Of a stretch of 64,000 nt of DNA, positions 22,505 through 34,589 are shown piece after piece. Under the pieces are notes generated by a model. The model saw nothing but the letters and a program-made list of their open reading frames with translations, was not told the origin of the DNA and did not search any database. The DNA comes from Linum tenue. Taxonomy: Eukaryota > Streptophyta > Magnoliopsida > Malpighiales > Linaceae. The position numbers were made by a program, and so were the translations under genes. The first letter of the stretch is position 1, and the number at the start of each line of letters is the position of its first letter. The DNA lies in the NCBI GenBank assembly GCA_946122785.1, contig CAMGYJ010000010.1:10019467-10083466 (forward strand), written 5' to 3'.

Positions 22505-23110
22505 CCGTCCGCTAAAACGCCGCGTTTGTCAAAATCCCCGGCCGTGGACTCAAAATACCCGACCGGGTATTTTTGAGCCCCGACCGGGTATTTTTGCTAT
22601 TTATAGAAAACCCCCGGTCAGTCTCTCTCTCTGCCCTCATTTTTCAAAATTTTCTCCTCTCTCTCCCTCTCAAATCCTCTCCCCTCTCTCTTCTTGCGCG
22701 CCGCCGGCCGCCGCCCCAGCCGCCCACTTTCCGGCCACTTTCCGGCCAGTTCCGGCTAGCCTCCCCGGGCCATTTTGGCCCCCTTCTCGCCTCCCTCACC
22801 CATTTCTAGAGTCCTAGCTGCAGTTCTACTTGCGTTTCCAGGTGTGTTTCTTGTTAATTACTCTTTTCCTGGAAAATCGAACTGTAGATTGTAGGCCCGA
22901 GAACTGTGATTGCATGCCTGATTTAGAGTAGGGTGAGGGATGCTTTGAGTATGCATGGTTCTATCTATAGTGTATGTGCTGCCCCTGTAATTAATGTGGT
23001 TGGTTCTGTGGTTCTTGCCTTGATTCCGGTTGAGTTGCTTGCGATTCAACCGGCTGTGCTTATAACTGTTAGTCTAGGTGGTCCTTAAGTGTGGGGGAAG
23101 TGATGAACCC
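22505..23110 (+). other. Athila copy 1: continuation after the MULE, without the downstream ORF
   Basis: Two more ATACCCGACCGGGTAT-type palindromes (22553-22600) are followed by a CT-rich leader (22618-22690), GCCGCCGG-rich text, a TTTCCAG acceptor-like site near 22840, and finally TTAAGTGTGGGGGAAG near 23085-23100, the tract that precedes the 3' LTR in Athila elements. The large ORF present at 62120-63451 in the other copy is missing. Confidence 0.55.
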
Positions 23111-23314
23111 ATGTTGTTGGTTCTGACAAGTTTTTCTTGGCTCCACCTTTGGTTTGTTGATTTTGCAGGAGCATGTCCCTAGACCATCCGTTTGTGCAGG
23201 GTCTGCGCCTGCACCCGGATTACGCGGACCAGTCCCGCCCGTGTTCGTTTTCGATAGAATGCTACTAGGGACGGATTTGTGGTGTATGAATTCGTATAAG
23301 CCAATGGTCATGAT

Positions 23315-25502
23315 TTGCACTCTACCGAGCATATGCACTTGCACAACTCCAACAAATGCATGAGTGATGCTCAGAGAAAGATGGTCGAAGCTAATCGCGA
23401 TGCTGGGATGAGTCTTAGTGCATCATATCAGTTATTGGCTGACTGTGCTGGTGGCTATCGAAATCTGACTTTTACCAAATCCGATCAGAAGAACCACTTG
23501 AACAGCAAAAGGCAAAGGAAAATGGCTCGTGGCGAAGTGACTTATTTGCTTGACTACTTTGAGGACCAAAAGGACAAGCATCATGGCTTCTTTTGTAATA
23601 GGACGGATATTAGTTTGTCATTATGAGATACTAGTATGAGATTTACATATATTTGTTGACATGTGTTGGCACACTAGCAAGTCCTAACACATAAGGCTTG
23701 CAACTTTAGTTAGGGCTACCCGCCGAGGGCCGACGGGCCGAAGGCCCATGAAACAATAATAGTAGGAGAGTAATCACCTAATTTCCTTGAGTTTTTTCAA
23801 TCACCACCGTCAACTTGTGTGTTTGGAGCTTGTTTGATGTATGATGAGACTACAACGTCTTTTGAATGATTGTTTGTTACATTTAGTCGGTGCATGAAGA
23901 ATAAGCTCATAGTGACTATTTTCACAGATCAGGACACCGCCATGGGAGCTTCCTTTAGAAAGGAGTGGCCTACTGTGTTTCATGCCCTCTGTACTTGGCA
24001 CATCCTCATGAATGCCAAGAAGCATCTTCGTAAGGACAAGGTATTTTGGAAGAAGTTCCAAACTCATCTTTCTTTTATTTTCTACGACATTGACAATGAG
24101 GGAGAGTTCGACATGGCATGGAGCACAATGGTTACTAATTGTTTCCCTAATAGCAAAATTGCGGACGGTCACTCATGTTTGGAATATTTGAAGAAATTTC
24201 GTCATCAACAGTGTTCCTTATGGTTGAGAGATCAATTCACAGTCGGGATGTTGACTACGCAAGCCAGCGAGTCGTGCAATGCACAAGTGCGACTTTTCTT
24301 GAACCCGAGTCGTGCAATGCACATGTTTTTCATTCACTTTAGCGGGTACGTACGCAGTATATTTTTTGCCTTTCTTTGATATTAGCTTGTCAGTTCTGGA
24401 TATTATTCTTTATCTGAATATTAATATGCTTTTGTTAAATATTATTTTGTGTTGTTGGGATATTTGTACTACTCTGAGTGGATATTAGTTTGGGCACTAA
24501 ACTCTTTTCTCGTGCTTTCTAAATGTAGTTTGTTGGCCGAAAAAAGACGAAAGAAGACTGATTCGGCTAAAATGGGAAACAATCGGTTCCCTATATAATG
24601 TTTGAGCACTGCACGATCCTACAACATGCGGCAAAGATCTTTACTTCTAACATCTTCAATCGGATACATGAGCAGTATTTGAAAACTGAATCCTATCTAA
24701 TGGAAACGCTCTCAGATACTAGGGATGATGGCATGATTGGCTACCGGCTACCGTACATTATGATAGAGGATGGTGAGCGTAGTGATGAGCGTGTCGTTCT
24801 CGTCGATATTTCCACGAGGACATTGGTATGCGAATGCAGGATGTTCATAACTTTCGAAAGTGTCGCCACATGATTAAAGTGATGCGGCTTTTGAGAGATT
24901 TTGGGGAAGCCAGTATGAGAAGTATTCCAGATCATTACATACTCAAGCGATGGACGTTTGAGGCGAGAAAGAAAGAGATTGTTGATGTCAATGGTTCTGT
25001 TGGTCCTTCAGCTGCCAGTGAGAATGATGCGGGAAAAGGTATAGCAATGCGGTACCGAGAAACCACTGCAATGTTGAATCAGCTAGCAACGAACATGTCA
25101 ATGCCCGATGAGAAAGACTATAATAAGTGGATGGGAGTACTAAAGAAATGTGCAATGAGACAAACAAGGCATTATGAAAGACTATAACTAGCGATGACAG
25201 TAAGTGTATTCACTAATATTATTTGTAAATTGTTAGAGTTTAATATCATTGCATTTACTAAGTTCTCTAACATTGTAGGACGGAATAAACCGATAACTGG
25301 GATGACTTTGAAGGAGAAGATTAATCCAAGGAGCCAAGGTAAGGAACCTTATCAGTCTACGTATGAAAAGGAACACCGTCGAAAGAAACATGTCTATAAG
25401 AAGAGAATGAAATCAGTTGAAGTGGTCACGCCGGACAATAATACTCAACCGGATGACCATCTTAGTGATTTGGATGATAATATTACTCATGGTTATGAGT
25501 AA
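23315..25502 (+). pseudogene. FAR1/FHY3-like MULE transposase pseudogene
   Basis: Pieces in family order are: the end of the FAR1 DNA-binding region with KARG-type spacing (CAGGYRNLTFTKSDQKNHLN, GEVTYLLDYFEDQ); a gap; GACLMYDETTTSFE with TGA at 23867 in place of Trp; MULE catalytic text TIFTDQDTAMGASF and FHALCTWHI; TQASESCNAQ; then after an intron the SWIM zinc finger region (LVCECRMF, CRHMIKVMR), split by a frameshift near 24850. A basic tail ends at 25502. FAR1-type proteins are transposase-derived DNA-binding factors; here the context is transposon-like. Multiple breaks make it non-functional. Confidence 0.85.
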
Positions 25503-25900
25503 AATGTAGGGTGGTTCGCGAGTGGTCTATTGTGATATGATATTGACATGTGATTCCATTATACTTTTTTGTTATGATGTGGATATTAATCCACTTGTAA
25601 AAGATATGTGTCTGGGCAAATTGGATAAGTAGTCTAATATGTACAGATATTAGTCTGGGCTTCCTGGATATCAATATTTTCAAAGCAGGTTCAATAGTAG
25701 TAATGATTACTTCTTTCACTACGCACATGTGACCTTTTTTGTTACTGTACTCATGTGACGTTTCTTGTTTCTATTCTCTAAGGACATGTTAGAGTACTTC
25801 CCTGTGAGCATTTGTCTATTTAAGACGAATCATACACAAACCCAAATCGGCTATCCTCCTCCCTCGGTTTCTTATTCACTTCACTTCCAAAGCAAAATTC

Positions 25901-26163
25901 ATGTCTGGAGAGACTCCTAAACCAGCGCGTCGGGGATTGGTGGATGAGTTCGAAAATGATGGTGTTATACTCTGTTACCATGGTTGGAGAGCCGCTAGAC
26001 GACTTGTTGTTGATGGAGTCAACCCACCGAAGAGGTATTTCCGATGTACGAATACTACAATGATAAGGGGTGTGGTTTTCACATGGATTGGGACGAAGTA
26101 ATATTCCGCGCTTTTTCAGAGTCGGATGATGAAGATAACACCGATGAGACAGTGAATAAATGA
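25901..26163 (+). pseudogene. Short GRF-type zinc-finger protein, frameshifted
   Basis: The Met at 25901 (MSGETPKPARRG) leads to CYHGWRAARRLVVDG and PPKRYFRC; after a one-base shift near 26050 the frame continues YYNDKGCGFHMDWDE. The Cys/His spacing resembles a GRF zinc finger, a nucleic-acid-binding motif often seen in small plant transposon-linked genes. It ends in an acidic tail. It lies between the FAR1-like gene and the ULP1 palindrome in the same orientation as the former. Confidence 0.6.
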
Positions 26164-26239
26164 ATCAGTATTTCCTGTCATCACTTTGTATTGTGTTGAG
26201 TTTGTTTTTATTTCTGATTTAAAGTGTTATCCATCTTTA

Positions 26240-29200
26240 TCTACTATTAGTCTGGGCTCCAAGGATCTTTCAGATATCGGTCTGGGCCTTAAGGACACTA
26301 GTCTGGATATTTCAGATATCAGTCTGGGTCTTTCAGATATTAGTATGTGATTTGCTGATATTTGTCCAAATAAAAAAGGTATTTGTCTGGGCTGTAAGGA
26401 TATTTGTCTGTGCTTTAAGGATATTATTCTACCAAAAGACATATATTTACCTTGGAGGTTACAATATATTTTTCAATCAAAACTTGTGTTGGTGATTATA
26501 TCCAACATCTGGCAAAATATCCTCCATCCTGCTACAATCATCATCCATCCCTAAATATTATCCAACCCTAAGTTCAGTTTTACAAACCAATATCACACTA
26601 CACAAGTCTAAAATCAACTTCTCTTCCTTTCCCTTTTTCATTCTCTTTCTTTGTATTCCAATATTTTGCACCTTGAATGATTTCATCGGTGTGGCGGTTA
26701 TGATCCCAAAAAATGAGGTTGACTGCAATCTGTGCTCGTTGTTCCTCCACATGTGGCTGCTTGTGCCAACTTGCTTTATATTCCACTGAAAGGTGACTCG
26801 CTCATTGCTCCATGTAAAGGCATGCAAATACACTGCAATCATCATTGCCTACTTGCTGAGGAACGTCGGCAATGTTGAATGGCCACTTATCCAATGCACA
26901 ATCGACCCCCTGCTCATTGAGGAACGCTGCCGCATACCCAAAAATCATTTTCCCAATCGGTCCATGATCCTTCTTAGCCACTTGGGCATTGGGCTTTATG
27001 TTGTCGGGTAAGAAAATCTTCTTATTCTTCATGTCTGCCATGTACACACGGTAGTGATCATTTAGATACATTGGAAAAAAGATCTGAAATACAAAGCAGT
27101 TAGTGAGTTAATTATTGACTAATATTCTAATAACCCAAATTAATATCTCAACAAACCAGAATAATATCATATAAACCCAGACCAATATCAAGGAAAATCA
27201 GGAAAAAAATCTAAACATTGAAGACACTTACGTAATCACATCTTTCCAAGTTTTCCGGTTTCAGAATTGGATTCCTTTTGTGCATAGAAATAATATACGC
27301 AGAGAGTTTCGCCTTGTCCATGGGTTGTTTTTTGACAGCATTAGTGACGACATGTTGCTATTTAGAAGAGACAACAATATCAAAGTAGACATTTTAAATA
27401 TAAATAGGATCTAAGTAGTGAAGATAATACTTACTACATAGCTCCATGGAAAGACAATTATCTTCACCACCTCCTTGCGTACTTCTTTGTTATTTAGAAA
27501 TAGTCTGTATACTACAAGTACTTGGCTATGCAGCCAATTTTTATCCTTCAATGAAAGTAGTTGGGAATAGGTAAGGTTACCGGTTGGAGTATCCACAACA
27601 AATTTGCCACTGTAACACACAAATGAAAACCAAGTTAGAAATGTGTGTTGGACAAATTGAAATTGGTGATTAAATAACTCCTCAGTCAACTTACTTGTCT
27701 TTAGCCGTGGTGCAGAAGATGAACTCAACCACTTGCAAAGTCGTATCGTCGAGTTTCGTCGATAGAGTCTTTGGCAGAACGTACACTGATTAGCCTAATG
27801 GGTGGTGTTTAGACCTATATAACTCTGGAGTTTTTAGGGTTGCCTTCCATGCTTCCGGTGTGATAAGAGTACAAATACTCTGCCTCCTCCTCGGTCTTAA
27901 TTCTCTCAGAGATGATAATATCATCGTTGCTATCCTCCATCCTCTCACATGTTGCTGCTATAAGATCCTCCTCGGATGGTCGTGCTTCTCCTTGCGTCAG
28001 AACTTCAGTAGTTAGATCGACCACCGTAGTCAGAGATGTTGTGATATTCTCCTGAGCAGCAGTATCCATAGAAAAAGAAACATTGCCAAAGGCTAGTATC
28101 TACTCAAAAAGAAACAAATATCCTTTCACCCCAGGTTAGTATCCATAGAAAAAGAAACAAATATCTATGAAGCTCATGCTAGTATCCACAGAAAAAGAAA
28201 CAAATATCCTGGCAGTCCGAGCTAGTATCTACTGGTAGGGAAATATTACCGTAGTCGGAGATGTCCCGATACTCTTTTCAGCAGCACCAGTGGCCTGGAA
28301 ACCAATCTGCATCACATTAGCGAATGTCGTATCCGGGTCAGTATAATGTATGACCATTGACTCTGACTCCACCACTTGATCAAAAGTCGATACAATGGCC
28401 AGCGACTCCATCTGCTGAACTACCGGATCAAACACAATGACCGGCTCAAGAAATGACTCCGACGTCACCACTTCCTCACCATTCGACTTACCGACTAACT
28501 CAACCATGTCATCACCTGATGTAACGACTGACACCTCCAACTCCTGAACAACTGGCAACACTGTCTTCTTACGTCCTTTCCTGGAGTACACGTGGCTTAA
28601 CATGTTGTTGTCTCACAGTACATTGACTAACCTCCTCCTCTATGACAACTACCAGATCTTTCTCCTCCATGACAACTACCGGATCTTCCTCCTCCATGAC
28701 AACTATCTCCTCTTCAATTTTTGTTTTTGTTGCGTCTACCAAAGACGAAGAAAATACTGTCAATCTGCCCCGATTCCTGTGAAGCTCAGCCCCCACAAAA
28801 TCGAGCTGGAAAACGGGTGCAAGCATATAAAAGTTATTATCCAGACTGCCCAGATAAGTATCTAACAATTAAGCAACGAATATCCAGAAGAACACAAATT
28901 AATATCCGCTTGTGAAAGATTTAATATCCTGAAGTTTTGTACTAGTATCCAGAAAGCCTAAAATACTATCTACTTATGTAGTAACTAGGCTTTAAGGAAC
29001 TATTAACCTGTGCTTTCATTCCAATATCTATAATGCAAAATATCCATATTAAAAATAACTACTACCCGTTATAAAAACAACTGTCATTCATGCAATTCAT
29101 AAATAATATCTAAAACAAATATACACCAATATCCAAAATCAACAGAAAACAAACTTGTGTTCGATACAACTATTATTCAAAACCATTCCAACATGGTAAT

Positions 29201-29371
29201 TATAGCATTCTATCAAGAAAGTCATTTCAACATGACAATTATATCATCCTATAAAGAAATAGTACAACCCCTTAATGATGTTGAAACATGCAAAGTTCAA
29301 TTCTTGTCTTGCTGACACTTTATGGCAACCCTTCGGACACTTTCCTGCCATGAATCCCACTTATGCATCAC
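26240..29371 (-). repeat. Left arm of a 6.4-kb ULP1-containing palindrome
   Basis: This whole segment is inverted relative to 29489-32600, with exons, introns and flanks all matching. The inner junction is TTATGCATCAC. Scattered substitutions and small indels separate the arms, so the duplication is not recent. The outer end consists of repeated GTCTGGG and GATATT words (26240-26420). Confidence 0.88.
26598..28868 (-). pseudogene. ULP1-like cysteine protease pseudogene, left arm
   Basis: Reading leftward: an acidic N-terminal region with EEE/VVV repeats (28868-28569), SRKGRKKTVLPVVQELEV, TQGEARPSEEDLIA and AEYLYSYHTGS, then after introns TPTGNLTYSQLLSLKDKNW. The C48/ULP1 catalytic domain follows: LNDHYRVYMADM (His), KKIFLPDNIKP (Asp), QQVGNDDCSVFACLYMEQ (Gln and Cys). 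Family members cleave SUMO-like modifiers. Here a TAA replaces a sense codon near 27790 and the Trp after MEQ has become TGA (about 26802). The catalytic triad is still readable. Confidence 0.82.
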
Positions 29372-29488
29372 TTTTTCAGTCAAGGACTGCAGTGCCTTAA
29401 ACTACACATACATCCCAAAAAATTTAGTTTACTATATACAACTATTGTTCAAACCCACGATTTCCAGTTTAAAAGACAATCATCTAAA
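29372..29488. other. Spacer at the centre of the palindrome
   Basis: 117 bases separate the two arms. They do not pair with each other and hold no gene. A spacer of this size permits cruciform or hairpin formation by the flanking arms. Confidence 0.7.
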
Positions 29489-32400
29489 GTGATGCATAAG
29501 TGGGATTTATGGTGGGAAAATGTCAGAAGGGTAGTCATTAAACACCAGCAAGACAAGAATTGAATTTTGCATGTTTCAACATCATTAAGGGTTTTTAATG
29601 TTTCTTTATAGGATGATATAATTGCCATGTTGAAATGGCTTTCTTGATAGAATGCTATAATTGTCATGTTGGAATGGCTTTGAACAATAGTTGTATCGAA
29701 CAAAAGTTTGTTTTCTGTTGATTTTGGATATTGGTGTGTAGTTGTTTTGGTTATTATTTATGAATTGCATGAATGACAGTTGTTTTTATAACGGGTAGTA
29801 GTTATTTTCAATCTGGATATTTTTTCATTATGGATATTGGAATGAAAGCACAGGTTAATAGTTCCTTAAAGCCTAGTTACGACATAAGTAGATAGTATTA
29901 TGAGCTTTATGAGCTTTCTGGATACTAGTACACAACTTCAGGATATTAAATCTTTCACAAGCGGATATTAATTTGTGTTCTTCAGGATATTCGTTGCTTA
30001 ATTGTTAGATACTTATCTGGGCAGTCCGGATAATAACGTTTATATGCTTGCAACCGTTTTCTAGCTTGACTTTGTGGGTGCTCAGCTTGACAGGAATCGG
30101 GACAGATTGACAATATTTTCTTCGTCTTTGGTAGCAGCAGCAAAAGCAAAAATGGAAGAGGAGGTAGTTGTCATGGAGGAGGAAGATCCGGTAGTTGTCA
30201 TGGAGGAGGTTAGTCAAGGTACTGTGAGAGACAACAACATGTTTAGCCGTATGTACTCCAGGAAAGGACGTAAGAAGATAGTGTTTCCAGTTGTTCAGGA
30301 GTTGGAGGTGCCAGGTGTTACATCAACAAGTGATGACATGTTTGAGTTAGTCGGTAAGTCGACTGTTGGGGAAGTGGTGGAGTCGGAGTCATTTCTTAAG
30401 CCGGCCATTGTGTTTGATGCAGTAGTTCAGCAGATAGAGTCGCCTGCCATTGTGTCGACTTTTGATCAAGTGGTGGAGTCAGAGTCAATGGTCATACATT
30501 ATACCGACCCAGATACGACATTCGCTGATGTGATGCAGATTGGTTTCCAGGCCACTGCTGCTGCTAAAAAGAGTATCGGGACATCTCCGACTATGGTAAT
30601 ATTTTCCTTACCAGTAGATACTAGCCTGGACTGCCAGGATATTTGTTTCTTTTTCTGTGGATACTAGCATGAACTTCCTGGATATTTGTTTCTTTTTCTA
30701 TGGATACTAGTCTGGGCTGCCAGGATATTTGTTTCTTTTTTAGAAGATACTAGCCTTTGGCAATGTTTTGCATATACCTGTCCAGTCAACTGTTGCTACT
30801 CAGGAGAGTATCACAACATCTCCGACTACGGTGGTCGATCATTCTACTGAGGTTCTGACGCAAGGAGAAGCAGGACCATCCGAGGAGGAGCTTATAGCAG
30901 TAGCATGTGAGAGGATGGAGGATAGCGACGATGATATTATCATCTCTCAGAGAATTAGGACTGATGAGGAGGCATAGTATTTATACTCTATCACACCGGA
31001 AGCATGGAAGTCAACCGTAAAAACTCCAGAGTTTGATAGGTCTAAACACCACCCATTCGGCGAATCGGTGTACGTTTTGCCAAAGACTCTGTCGACGAAA
31101 CTCGACGATACGGCTCTGCAAGTGGTTGAGTTCATCTTCAGCACCACTGCTAAAGACGAGTTAGTTTGCTAGAAGTTATTTAATCACCAATTTCAATTTG
31201 TCCAACACACATTTCTAATCTTGTTTTCATTTGTGTCTTACAGTGGCAAATTTGTCGTGGATACTCCAACCGGTAACTTTACCCGTTCCCAACTACTTCC
31301 ATTGAAGGGTAAAAATTGGTTGCATAGTCAAGTACTTGTAGTATACGGGCTATTCCTAAATAACAAAGAAGTACGCAAGGAGGTGGTGAAGAGAATTGTC
31401 TTCCCATGGAGCTATGTAGTAAGTATTATCTTCACTACTTAGATCCTCTTTATATTGAAAATGTCTAATTTGATATTGTTGTCTCTTCTAAATAGCAACA
31501 TGTCGTTACTAATGCTGTCAAAAAACAACCCATGGCGAAGGCGATACTCCCTGCGTATATTTCTATGCACAAAAGTTATCCAATTTTTAAACGGGAAAAC
31601 TTGGAAAGATGTGATTACGTAAGTGTCTTCAATGTTTGGATTTTTTTTTCTGATTTTCCTTTATATTGGTATGGGTTTATAGGATATTATTCTGGTTTGT
31701 TGAAATATTAATCTGGGTTATTAGGATATTGGTCAATGATTAACTCACTAACTGCTTTGTATTTCAGATCTTTTTTCCAATGTATCTAAATGATCACTAC
31801 TGGGTATACGTGGTTGACATGAAGAATAAGAAAATCTTCTTACTCGACTGCATAAAGCCCAATGCCCGAGTGGCTAAGGAGGATCATGAACCGATTGGGA
31901 AAATAATTTTTAAGTATGAGACAGCGTTCCTCAAAGAGCAGGGGGTCGATTGAGCATTGGATGAGTGGCCATTCAACATTGCCGACGTTCCTCAGCAAGT
32001 AGGCAATGATGATTACGGTGTATTTGCATGCCTTTACATGGAGCAATGGGCGGGTCACCTTCTAGTGGAATATAAAGCAAGTTGGCACAAGCAGCCACAT
32101 GTGGAGGAACAACGAGCACGGATTGCAGCCAACCTCATTTTATGGGACTATAACTGCTGGACCGATGAAATAATTCAAGGTGCAAAAGATTGGAATACGA
32201 AGAAAGAGGGGAAAAAAGGAAAAAGAAGAGAAGTTGATTTTAGACTTGTGTAGTGTGATATTGGTTTGTAAAACTGAACTTAGGATTGGATAATATTTAG
32301 GGGTGGATAATATTTAGGGGTGGATGATGGTTTGTAGCAGATGTTGGATATAATTACCAACATAAATTCTGATTGAAAAATATATTGTAACCTCCCAGAT

Positions 32401-32600
32401 AAATATCTGTCTTTTGGTAGACTAACATCCTTAAAGCACAGACAAATACCTTTTTTATTTGGACAAATATCAGCAAATCACATACTAATATCCGAAAGAC
32501 CCAGACAGATATCTGAAAGACCCAGACTAATATCAATAGAGCCCAGACTAATGTCCTTAAGGCCCAGACCGATACCCTTCTTTTCGTAGACTAATAATTT
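29489..32600 (+). repeat. Right arm of the ULP1-containing palindrome
   Basis: Inverted copy of 26240-29371. It starts GTGATGCATAAG and ends in the same GGATATT/GTCTGGG repeat field (32390-32590). Beyond about 32640 the text becomes an intron of the GDI-derived fragment. Confidence 0.88.
30074..32253 (+). pseudogene. ULP1-like cysteine protease pseudogene, right arm
   Basis: Exons are clearer here: about 30074-30595 (donor ATG|GTAATA), 30786 to about 31165 with TAG at 30976 (Glu in the other arm), 31243 to about 31420 (SGKFVVDTPTGNF...PWSYV), one near 31497-31618 (VKKQPMAKAILPAYISMHK), and the catalytic exon from about 31769 (YLNDHYWVYVVDM, FLLDCIKP, QQVGNDDYGVFACLYMEQW). A TGA lies at 31952 after EQGVD. 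The nucleophile is Tyr instead of the Cys kept in the left arm, so this arm could not cleave even if translated. The gene ends at 32253. Confidence 0.82.
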
Positions 32601-32729
32601 GTAGCAGGATGTAGGATATTTTGTCAGATTTATGATATAATAACCAACCTAATCACACAACATAGCTCTAAAACAGTTACTGGTTCAGAAAATAATTAAA
32701 TGGAAAAGGATTAGAAGTATATAGCTTAC

Positions 32730-33446
32730 ATGTTTGATTTGCAACCCAACTGCTTTTGTGGAAGAATAACCTGCACTGAGTGAGAGTCATTGGTGTTGGG
32801 AATTGGGCGGCTCATGATGGCAATTGCCCTGCAACTTTCCCGACCTTTCTAACCTGTTCATATCCACATAGATTTCAGTAAATACTAAATTGGAAATACA
32901 AGTCCAAAGCAAAAAAGCTATACATGTCCATACTCATTAGCCCCGAAGAAATATGTTACCTTTCCTGGCAAGTAGGACGAATCACAAACCACTTTCTTAC
33001 ACTTAGCAATTTCTCCTTCTGAGGTGACGCAATAACTTTGCCTTCACCATCAAACTCCACCCAAAACACCAAAGCCATCCAGTCAGATATTGCTAATGGG
33101 AAGAAAGGTCCAAGTAGCATTTTGCTATCTAAGTTTAGGTCACAGAGCCAAACACATGATTGAGTACCTTGCATTCAGGTTTGTTCAACATATATGTACC
33201 ACCATAGACTGCACTCAGCCGTGCAAATGCCTGACATGATATTTTTAGAAAGGTCAGCTCGAGCTACACTGAGAGATCTTTGCTTCATACTATAAGTAAA
33301 AGCAAAGCAAGAAAAGAAGGGGAGAGAAGGAAAACAAAAAAGAGAGTGACTGGATTAGTGTGAACCTGCGGCAAATCTCCCAATTCATACAAGGGGTAAA
33401 TATAAGGGGATCCGCCTTGAAAACGAGCAAGAGACTCGACGTACAG
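32730..33446 (-). pseudogene. GDI: Rab GDP dissociation inhibitor (GDI) internal exons
   Basis: Four consecutive exons of a plant RabGDI, which extracts GDP-bound Rab GTPases from membranes. On the minus strand: 33366-33446 (LARFQGGSPYIYPLYELGDL), 33168-33230 (AFARLSAVYGGTYMLNKPEC), 32960-33060 (VEFDGEGKV...KCKKVVCD in two frames) and 32730-32853 (VRKVGKV, then IPNTNDSHSVQVILPQKQLG after a shift). Introns are present, so this is not a retrocopy. One-base deletions break exons 3 and 4, and the acceptor before exon 3 reads GG rather than AG. Roughly the first half and the C-terminus of GDI are absent. Confidence 0.9.
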
Positions 33447-33495
33447 CTGGAACAAGTGAGGATGTTATCACTTAATGCATAACAAATAGGGTTAC

Positions 33496-33777
33496 CAGAT
33501 TCATGGTCAGGAACTCCATCATTCTGCATCCTACTCTCCCCTAGTTCAGCCTCACTTTCGTACCGTGGATCCATGTTCATATCGAATTCTCTTTCACTCG
33601 AAGACCCATCAACATCCTCGCTTCCAACCATTCTACCAGGAGTATGAACCTTTCCTTCAGCTGGCCTGTTTGTTATTGTTTCAGATGAATAGTTCCTAAA
33701 GAGGGCCATTGTCTACCATGGATTCGATATGATTATTACTACCACACATAAATTGCACTATCTTGAAGAGCCAAAAC
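33496..33777 (-). pseudogene. CHR5: First coding exon of a CHD1/CHR5-like chromatin remodeler, fused to GDI
   Basis: After an acceptor (TTTAG at 33778-33782) and 68 bases of 5' UTR, the Met at 33709 opens MALFRNYSSET, and later EDVDGSSSEREFDMNMD. This closely resembles the start of plant CHD1-type remodelers (Arabidopsis CHR5 begins MAFFRNYS and has EDVDGTYSERGFDMNMD, from memory). The exon ends at a GT donor (33494-33495). Only 49 bases later comes the acceptor of the GDI exon, so the two genes are joined by a hybrid mini-intron. The rest of the remodeler is absent. A translated chimera would soon meet the GDI frameshifts. Confidence 0.7.
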
Positions 33778-34565
33778 CTAAACATGAAATAAAAGAGTAA
33801 GTGGCTTCAGTTAGAAGGCAATGAATGAACAGAAGTGCAAGATGAACTACGTTTACTTCTTAGTTAGAAGGTATATAGAACATTATGTTCGCAATAGCTT
33901 CAGATAAGAAGGGAACTGGCAAGAGAAAGAGAGACCCTGAGGACAAATGAACGAAGATCACTTTAATTTCATACTCGAAGTACTTTGTCGCAGCAGGCGC
34001 ATAAAATGAAAGTTTGACTTTCTGAGATCAGAATCAACAGCAGCAAAGTAGTCAAATCACATAAAATAAGTGCTTGAGAAATGGAAACGAACTGAGCAAG
34101 CACGAGAACTACTGTACTTCACAATGTCGACTGAATTTAGCGCAAAATTCAATCCCTACGTAAATTGTATTGATGCCAGGGGAGAAAAGGTCGCTAAAGT
34201 ATCACACAGAGGATGAAATCACGTCAAACACAGCCAGCTGCAGATCCACTAGCTAACAAGCAATTTCAATTGACACAAACACCACAAACACCTAAGACTC
34301 CCAAAACCCAATCCAGAAACCCTAATGTCGCCAAACGGACACCAAATTCGGAACCGGAAACGGTTTTTTGACGACAAAAGGCAGAAAATACAAACTGATG
34401 ATTGAGCGCGAGGCTGGCATTCCTCGCACGACGAAAGTAGACTACGGCGTCCTAATTAGGTCACACGGCTCGAAGGAAAACGAGATAGCAGAGTAGTTTG
34501 ATGAGAAAAGAAGAGGAGAGAAAGATTACTTCTCTCTTTCTTTTACATTTTTAGTTAAATTGATG
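33778..34565 (-). other. Probable 5' leader and leader intron of the CHR5-like fragment
   Basis: Leftward from 34565 the text is CT-rich (TCTTTCTCTCCTCTTC), contains an AGGGTTTCTGG leader-type word near 34320, and ends with a polypyrimidine acceptor next to the coding exon. This is the usual architecture of a plant gene with an intron in its 5' UTR. No open frame is supported. Confidence 0.5.
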
Positions 34566-34589
34566 TATTGTCATCTATTCATATATAAT

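Noticed and set aside
32730..33777. Functional Rab GDI or CHR5 host gene
   Set aside because: Only partial exons are present, with frameshifts and a lost acceptor site, and two unrelated genes are joined.
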